Source: Thermoleophilaceae bacterium
Lineage (GTDB): Bacteria; Actinomycetota; Thermoleophilia; Solirubrobacterales; Thermoleophilaceae
Length of the DNA stretch: 64,000 nt
Direction of reading: 5' to 3'
Assembly: GCA_030447725.1 (NCBI GenBank)
Contig: JAUJOQ010000002.1
Span: 35,048-99,047 of the forward strand
Shown here: in pieces, positions 59,045 to 64,000 of the stretch
Layout of the letters: each line of letters begins with the position of its first letter
How positions within the stretch are numbered: the stretch's first letter is position 1
Notes under the pieces: generated by a model
Database searches by the model: none
Told to the model about the DNA's origin: nothing
The model's input: only the letters and a program-made list of their open reading frames with translations
Program-made: the position numbers and the translations under genes

Positions 59045-60082
59045 CTACAGGCAGATGAGCAGGTTGGTCACGCAGATCGAGGTGATGCGGTTGTTGGTCT
59101 CGGTGATCTGGGACTGCAGGGATTCCTGGGCGGCTAGCAGAATCGCGTAGTTCTCTTCCACGGACGTCACCCGCGCGGTCAGGGCGTCTAGTTCTGCCTG
59201 GGTGGTCTCCAGTGACGTCCCCACACTGGTGGCGAGAGCGGCAAGCGAGGCGTCAAGCGCGTTCACCTGGGTTTGGAGCGCCGTCAGCTGCGACCGCATC
59301 TGGCCCACGGTGGCCTCGAGCGTGTCCACTCGGGAGGTCAGCGAGTTGACCTCGCTCTTGACGGCCAGCAGCTGGTCCTGCAGATCGCCCACGGTGCCCT
59401 CGAGCGCCCGGATGCGGGCATCAAGCTCTGCTCCGAGCGTCCGCATCGCGTCCTGAAGCTGAGTCAGCTCGGACTCGATGTCGGAGAGCCGCCGCTCCGC
59501 CGACGACATCCGCCGCTCGAGGGAGGACATCCGGGTGTTCAGCAGGCGGAAGTTGGCGTTCACCGCCGCAAAGGCGGCGTTGGTGTCGAGGATGTGGCGG
59601 TCCAGGCGGCCCGAGAGCGAGCTGACCTCCCCGCGCAGGAACTTGATCGCCTCCGCCAGCTCGCGATTGCTGAAGGCGTTCTCGCGAGAGGTCACGCGGA
59701 GACCCTTCATCTCCAGCGCGGGAACGCTTCGCGTGAGGGCTCGGCGCGTGTAGCGCACCCGTCCCTTCACGGCGTCGCCCGAGCGCAGCGTCGTCGGCTT
59801 GACCTTGATCCGTCCCGCGCCCCCGGGGTGGGGCGCCGAGATCGCGGTACGGCGGCTCACGATCACGCGCACGATGTCCACCCGCAGCCGGCGTCCGGAC
59901 CTCTCGGAGAGCAGCACCGGAAGCCGGGCCTTACCCTTGGCGATCGTAGGAGCCGCGATTACCTGGCCAGCTATCACGGCTGACTTCGGCTTCGCGGCCG
60001 GCTTCGCCGTTGCGGCCGCGGGCAGCGCGAGCGCGAGGGCGGCCGCGAACAGGATAGTCAGGCGACGGCGGGAGTAGAACAT
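59045..60082 (-). CDS. Secreted coiled-coil protein
   Basis: 345 residues from the ATG at 60082: signal peptide (RRRLTILFAAALALALPAAATAKP), a beta-rich domain (about 30-125), then a very long heptad coiled coil (about 150-335; LSGRLDRH, MSSLERRMSSAERRLSDIESEL, TSRVDTLEATVGQM, LDALTARVTSVEENY), ending ITSICVTNLLICL with two cysteines. It may form trimeric or dimeric fibres on the surface. No known family named. Confidence 0.75.
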   Translation of the reverse strand: MFYSRRRLTILFAAALALALPAAATAKPAAKPKSAVIAGQVIAAPTIAKGKARLPVLLSERSGRRLRVDIVRVIVSRRTAISAPHPGGAGRIKVKPTTLRSGDAVKGRVRYTRRALTRSVPALEMKGLRVTSRENAFSNRELAEAIKFLRGEVSSLSGRLDRHILDTNAAFAAVNANFRLLNTRMSSLERRMSSAERRLSDIESELTQLQDAMRTLGAELDARIRALEGTVGDLQDQLLAVKSEVNSLTSRVDTLEATVGQMRSQLTALQTQVNALDASLAALATSVGTSLETTQAELDALTARVTSVEENYAILLAAQESLQSQITETNNRITSICVTNLLICL

Positions 60083-60134
60083 GCGGTCCTTGTCGGCCGC
60101 GTCCCGCCGGACCACGATCGAACAATCGTCGAGA

Positions 60135-60154
60135 GCGCCCTCCGACGAGGGCGC
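60135..60154 (-). terminator. Hairpin between DUF6458 gene and coiled-coil gene
   Basis: Perfect 8-base stem GCGCCCTC / GAGGGCGC around CGAC. It follows the DUF6458 gene on the minus strand. There is no long T run, so termination is probable but not certain. Confidence 0.5.
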
Positions 60155-60187
60155 CCGGCCGGCGCTCTTGAGCCCGACTGACCCGGA

Positions 60188-60403
60188 TCAGTACCGGCGT
60201 TCGGTCACCACGGGGGCAACCTCATCGTCGCGGCGGTCTCGGCGCATGGTCAGCAGGAGTATGGATATGACGAGTCCGATCAGGCCGACGACGATCAGGA
60301 TCAGTCCCGCCGTCTGGATCTTGAACCCGCCCACCGTTGCGGTGACAGCAAACTTGAGGATGGCGCCGAGGGCGATCAGGAAAATTGAGGTTCCGATGTA
60401 CAT
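60188..60403 (-). CDS. DUF6458-like small membrane protein
   Basis: 71 residues from the ATG at 60403: MYIGTSIFLIALGAILKFAV, a second helix AGLILIVVGLIGLVISILLL, then a charged tail RRDRRDDEVAPVV. This is the layout of the DUF6458 family of actinobacteria. Function unknown. Confidence 0.75.
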   Translation of the reverse strand: MYIGTSIFLIALGAILKFAVTATVGGFKIQTAGLILIVVGLIGLVISILLLTMRRDRRDDEVAPVVTERRY

Positions 60404-60594
60404 GCGTTGACTCTGCCCCGAATCGGCACATTCCATGCACGGCCGGACGAACGTACTAGGCCAGACGGGGTGCGATCCGCTGCCTCGGCAACGGCGGCTG
60501 ATTTGACCTCCTGGGTCGGGGTTCACGCCCTTTTCACCGGCCGATCACGCGCCGGTCACAGCCGAGCGAGCGCACGGGCCGACCATCTCTCCCG

Positions 60595-60825
60595 ATGAAA
60601 GAGACCATCCTTCAGAGGGTAATTCGCTCCGTCATCCTCGCCTTCGTGGCCGGCGTAACCGTGTGCCTGCTCGCCTTCGCCTTCGGCCAGGCGCCCCGGG
60701 GCGCATCGGGCCTGCCCGGGATGGTCGTGTACGCGTTCACGGCCGGCTTCGGGCTGGAGTTCATCGGCGCGGCGTGGACAGGCGGCTGGCGCCAGCGCCA
60801 GGCCCGCCGCCGGCTGCGGAGCTGA
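60595..60825 (+). CDS. Small membrane protein
   Basis: 76 residues: two hydrophobic segments (about 10-30 and 43-60) and a basic tail WRQRQARRRLRS. Not recognised. Divergent from the DUF6458 gene. Confidence 0.5.
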   Translation: MKETILQRVIRSVILAFVAGVTVCLLAFAFGQAPRGASGLPGMVVYAFTAGFGLEFIGAAWTGGWRQRQARRRLRS

Positions 60826-60885
60826 CTCGCCGAATAGCCGCTACTCGAAGGTTCGGCTCCGCCGCGCTTGGTAGATTCGGACCTG

Positions 60886-61509
60886 ATGGACGCGCGTCGA
60901 ACAAGCATCCTCCGGGCCTCCCCACGGATGTTCGAATCGGACCTGCTCGATCGGCTCTCGCGCGTGCATCCGATGGTCCCGCCGGTGCTGTTCGCCCCGA
61001 TCATCGCCGTGCTGTTCGCGCTCGGCCAGGAGGGCGCTCCCGCCGTCGGGGTGATCACCTGGATCGCCGGCGGCTGGCTGTTCTGGACCCTCACCGAATA
61101 CTGGATGCACCGGCTCGTGTTCCACTTCGAACCTCAGGAGGGAATCGGCGCACGGCTGCACTGGATCATCCACGGCGTGCACCACGACCACCCGAATGAC
61201 TCGATGCGCCTGGTGATGCCGCCGTCGGTGAGCATCCCACTGGCGGCCGCCTTCTACGGCGCGTTTTCGGTTGTGCTGGGCACGCCCGCCGCCCATCTGT
61301 TCGGCGCCGGCTTCCTGGCCGGCTACCTGGCCTATGACATGACGCACTACCACGTGCACCACCACAAGGCTCGCACGGGGCTGGGCAAGCTGCTCTACGA
61401 GCTGCACATGCGCCACCATTTCCAGGACGACACCCGCGGCTTCGGTGTGAGCGCCCCGTTTTGGGACTACGCGTTCGGCACCCCGCATCGCCGGGGCAGC
61501 TCACGCTAG
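60886..61509 (+). CDS. Fatty-acid hydroxylase / sterol-desaturase family membrane protein
   Basis: 207 residues, about four membrane segments, with the di-iron histidine clusters of the family: EYWMHRLVFH, HGVHHDHP, THYHVHHH and HMRHHF. It likely hydroxylates or desaturates a membrane lipid, perhaps a fatty-acid 2-hydroxylase type. ATG at 60886 preferred over a TTG at 60868. Confidence 0.88.
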   Translation: MDARRTSILRASPRMFESDLLDRLSRVHPMVPPVLFAPIIAVLFALGQEGAPAVGVITWIAGGWLFWTLTEYWMHRLVFHFEPQEGIGARLHWIIHGVHHDHPNDSMRLVMPPSVSIPLAAAFYGAFSVVLGTPAAHLFGAGFLAGYLAYDMTHYHVHHHKARTGLGKLLYELHMRHHFQDDTRGFGVSAPFWDYAFGTPHRRGSSR

Positions 61510-61559
61510 GTCGCACGCCCCGGCCAAAGGGCTGGCCGAGTAAAGTTGCCGCTTCCCCC

Positions 61560-61643
61560 GCGGATGTGGCGGAATTGGCAGACGCGCGGCGTTCAGGTCG
61601 CCGTGGGCTTAGGCCCGTGGAGGTTCGAGTCCTCTCATCCGCA
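61560..61643 (+). tRNA. tRNA-Leu (anticodon CAG)
   Basis: 84 bases: acceptor GCGGATG/CATCCGC, discriminator A at 61643, anticodon loop TTCAGGT (CAG), a long variable arm CCGTGGGCTTAGGCCCGTGG typical of class II tRNAs, and T loop GGTTCGAGTCC. No encoded CCA. Confidence 0.96.
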
Positions 61644-61705
61644 TGGTGCCCAAGGCTCTAGGGCCGGGGCGCTTGGCCGCGCGCCCAAGGGGGTAGGGGT
61701 GCCTC

Positions 61706-61867
61706 ATGCGTTCAGAGACACCCACCCCCGCGCCACCGACTCCGACTCCCCCCAGCCCGGGGCCAGATCCTCAACCGCCGACCCCGACTCCAGCGCCCAC
61801 GCCTTCGCCCAACCCGGACCTTCCGGGCGTGCCCACACCGAGCCCGGGCCCCGGGCCGACGATCTGA
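61706..61867 (+). CDS. Proline/threonine-rich small protein
   Basis: 53 codons, too short for most gene callers: MRSETPTPAPPTPTPPSPGP, then further P/T/D repeats, ending GPGPTI. A G-rich stretch (GGGGGTAGGGG) lies just before the ATG at 61706. It sits between tRNA-Leu and sodA. It could be translated or be a low-complexity leader of sodA. Confidence 0.4.
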   Translation: MRSETPTPAPPTPTPPSPGPDPQPPTPTPAPTPSPNPDLPGVPTPSPGPGPTI

Positions 61868-61920
61868 GCCGCGACAGACCTTGACGTAGACTCGCCGTTC
61901 CGCAAGACGAGAGGAGAAAA

Positions 61921-62525
<605 letters not shown>

Positions 62526-62529
<4 letters not shown>

Positions 62530-62957
62530 CCGGCAGCGTCAGCCCGAGATCGAAGGGCGGTGTCGCGGCCGCCTTTGGTCTTTTCGGGGGAGACCTTCCG
62601 GCGCGCGACCAGGTAGGCGCTCAGCGCTAGCACCACTGCCACCTCGGCGATCGTCGACAGCAGCACCGGAGTGCGGAAGGTGGGCTCGACGTACTGGAAC
62701 AGCCCGTCCGATGTCCTCGCGATCACGAGCGACACAAGCGCTCCCACCGAGAGAAGGATGCCGCCGACGGCGCCCAGCACGCGCACGCCCGTGACGAGCA
62801 TCGCGGCGATCACGGCCGCGCCGGCGGCGTTGAGCAGGAACAGCTCACCGATCGTCGGGACGTCCTTGATCAGCACGGCGTACTGCTGGAGATGGATGGC
62901 GCCGACGACGAGCGTCAGGACGGCGCCGGCGTAGCGCAGTGCTCCGGAGCTATTCAA
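62526..62957 (-). CDS. Four-helix membrane protein, hypothetical
   Basis: 143 residues with four hydrophobic segments (about 8-30, 40-60, 65-85, 103-120) and a basic tail. The start is a TTG at 62957 that overlaps the cupredoxin stop by eight bases, so the pair is likely co-translated. No family recognised. Confidence 0.6.
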
Positions 62958-63348
62958 CGATGACCCTGCCTTCCATGTAGGGGTGGAAGTCGCAGATGTA
63001 GTCGTAGGTGCCGGGCTTGTCGAGCGTGATCGTCTTGCGCTCGCCCTTCGGGATCGTGTTGGTCTCCACGTCTGCCCCCATCCTGGAGCTGGCGGTGTGA
63101 CCGGCGGTGTCGTCGTTGATCCAGGTGACCTTCGAGCCGGCCTTGACCCTGATCACCGGAGGCTTGTACATGAACTCCCTGATGGTGACCGTGTTGGTCG
63201 CCACCGCCTGCGTGTCCTCGCTGACGGCTTTCTCCTCCGCGCCGGCGTCCGGGAGGTTGACGGCTCCGACGACCAGGGTGAGCACAAGGAGCGCGCCACA
63301 CAGAAGGAGGATGATGCGATCCGCGAGACGTGTAGGGAAGCTGGGCAC
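62950..63348 (-). CDS. Membrane-anchored cupredoxin (plastocyanin-like)
   Basis: 132 residues from a GTG at 63348: one N-terminal membrane segment ([19 protein letters not shown]), then a cupredoxin domain (about 45-132): VTIREFMYKPPVIRVKAGSKVTWINDD. The type-1 copper ligands are visible: His in TAGHTAS, Cys, His and Met in YICDFHPYMEG. It may carry electrons or copper outside the membrane; a role in respiration is inferred. Another GTG at 63354 would add two residues. Confidence 0.85.
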   Translation of the reverse strand: MPSFPTRLADRIILLLCGALLVLTLVVGAVNLPDAGAEEKAVSEDTQAVATNTVTIREFMYKPPVIRVKAGSKVTWINDDTAGHTASSRMGADVETNTIPKGERKTITLDKPGTYDYICDFHPYMEGRVIVE

Positions 63349-63407
63349 GATCACTTGTTCGCGCGCCCGCTGCCGGCAGATCAGCGACGTGACGCCAACC
63401 CGGTTTC

Positions 63408-64000
63408 CTAGGAGCTGAGGAACGAGAGCATATGCCCGGCGATCGCCTCGCCGCGGTCTTCCTGGAGGAAGTGCGAGGCCCCCTCGATGCACACCTGCTC
63501 GCCGGCGCCCGGAATCATCCGGGTGAACTGCTCCCCTGACCGCGGATAGGGGAACACCGGGTCGCAGTCCGAGAAGGCGACCAGCGCCGGCTTGTCCCAG
63601 CTCCGGAGGGCCTCGCTCACGACCAGCATCTCGGCGGCCCCCGGCGCGCGCTCCTCGACGGGCACCAGCAGCGGGAACTGGGCCGCGCCGGCCTTGGACT
63701 CGGCCGTCGGGAACGGCGCCTCGTAGGCGGCTACTACGTCGCCGGGGAGCTCCGTGGCCGTGGCGCCCTGCAAGACGAAGCCCACGGGCAGGTCGGGATT
63801 GCGCTCGGCGAACGCGCGCCAGGCGAGGAAGCCCTCGCTCACGCGCCCGGTGAACAAGCCGGTGTTCATGATCACCAGGCGGTCCACGCGATCGGCGTTC
63901 TCGATCGCCCAGCGCAAGCCGATCGGTCCCCCCCAGTCCTGCACTACAACCGTTGCGCCAGTCAGGTTGAGCGGCTCCAGGACACCGGCTATCTGCTCGA
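63408..64000 (-). CDS. Haloalkane-dehalogenase-like alpha/beta hydrolase (5' end outside window)
   Basis: At least 197 codons; the frame is open to the right edge. Nucleophile elbow VQDWGGPIGLRWA has Asp as nucleophile, the hallmark of haloalkane dehalogenases; SDCDPVFP and GASHFLQED supply the acid and histidine. The last of these, with IAGHMLSFL, forms the C-terminus. Substrate unproven. Confidence 0.85.
   Translation of the reverse strand, partial: EQIAGVLEPLNLTGATVVVQDWGGPIGLRWAIENADRVDRLVIMNTGLFTGRVSEGFLAWRAFAERNPDLPVGFVLQGATATELPGDVVAAYEAPFPTAESKAGAAQFPLLVPVEERAPGAAEMLVVSEALRSWDKPALVAFSDCDPVFPYPRSGEQFTRMIPGAGEQVCIEGASHFLQEDRGEAIAGHMLSFLSS

Overview
The window is very GC-rich, densely packed bacterial chromosome. 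Genes overlap by ATGA/GTGA, GTG and TTG starts are common, and secreted proteins carry TolB-like, RTX-like and proline-rich repeats. Together with the gene families present (single-chain acyl-CoA carboxylase, tight-adherence pilus genes, an Rpf-type hydrolase behind a c-di-AMP riboswitch, DUF6458), this suggests an actinobacterium of the class Thermoleophilia (Solirubrobacterales-like). The placement is inferred from gene content only.

Layout. (1) 1-6.4 kb, minus strand: the second half of a division/cell-wall (dcw) cluster, murE-murF-mraY-murD-ftsW-murG, cut by the left edge. (2) 6.5-21 kb: a block separating the two dcw halves. It holds a TolB-like protein, a giant fused biotin-dependent carboxylase, PEP carboxylase, fabD-acpP-fabI, fabH, phosphoribulokinase and a DUF2237 gene, so it is mostly carbon fixation and malonyl/fatty-acid supply. 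(3) 21-24.8 kb, minus: the first dcw half, mraZ-rsmH-ftsL-ftsI, with a ladder of five 10-bp-spaced MraZ boxes over the promoter. (4) 25-27.9 kb: tadC-tadB-cpaF of a Tad pilus/secretion system; a cpaB gene sits apart at 36.7 kb behind a two-component system. (5) 27.9-39.7 kb: MFS exporter, Rpf-like hydrolase with c-di-AMP riboswitch, proline-rich repeat protein, AAC(3)-like acetyltransferase, Lon, RpiA, RTX-like protein, response regulator/kinase/CpaB and small proteins. (6) 39.7-45.8 kb, minus: LOG family, a Rho-like protein that has lost its ATPase motifs, SRPBCC, FolP, GlpD, nitroreductase and a universal-stress-like protein.

(7) 46-53.3 kb, minus: the most striking locus. A cobalamin riboswitch precedes a six-gene, tightly spaced operon. 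Three secreted proteins with DUF4430 (transcobalamin C-terminal-like) domains are followed by an EcfT membrane protein, a fused double EcfA ATPase, and an ECF S-component fused to an alpha/alpha-toroid repeat domain resembling the N-terminal domain of transcobalamin. I read it as a B12-uptake machine whose capture parts resemble, domain for domain, the animal intrinsic factor/transcobalamin architecture, but split over several polypeptides and wired to an ECF transporter.

(8) 53.3-64 kb: PAP2 phosphatase, tRNA-Glu, VOC proteins, an EmrB/QacA exporter, an ECF-type sigma factor whose stop codon lies in a 163-bp palindromic MITE-like element, STAS, coiled-coil and small membrane proteins, a fatty-acid hydroxylase, tRNA-Leu, superoxide dismutase, a cupredoxin, and a haloalkane-dehalogenase-like gene cut by the right edge.

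All functional calls come from reading motifs in the translated sequence; no database search was run.
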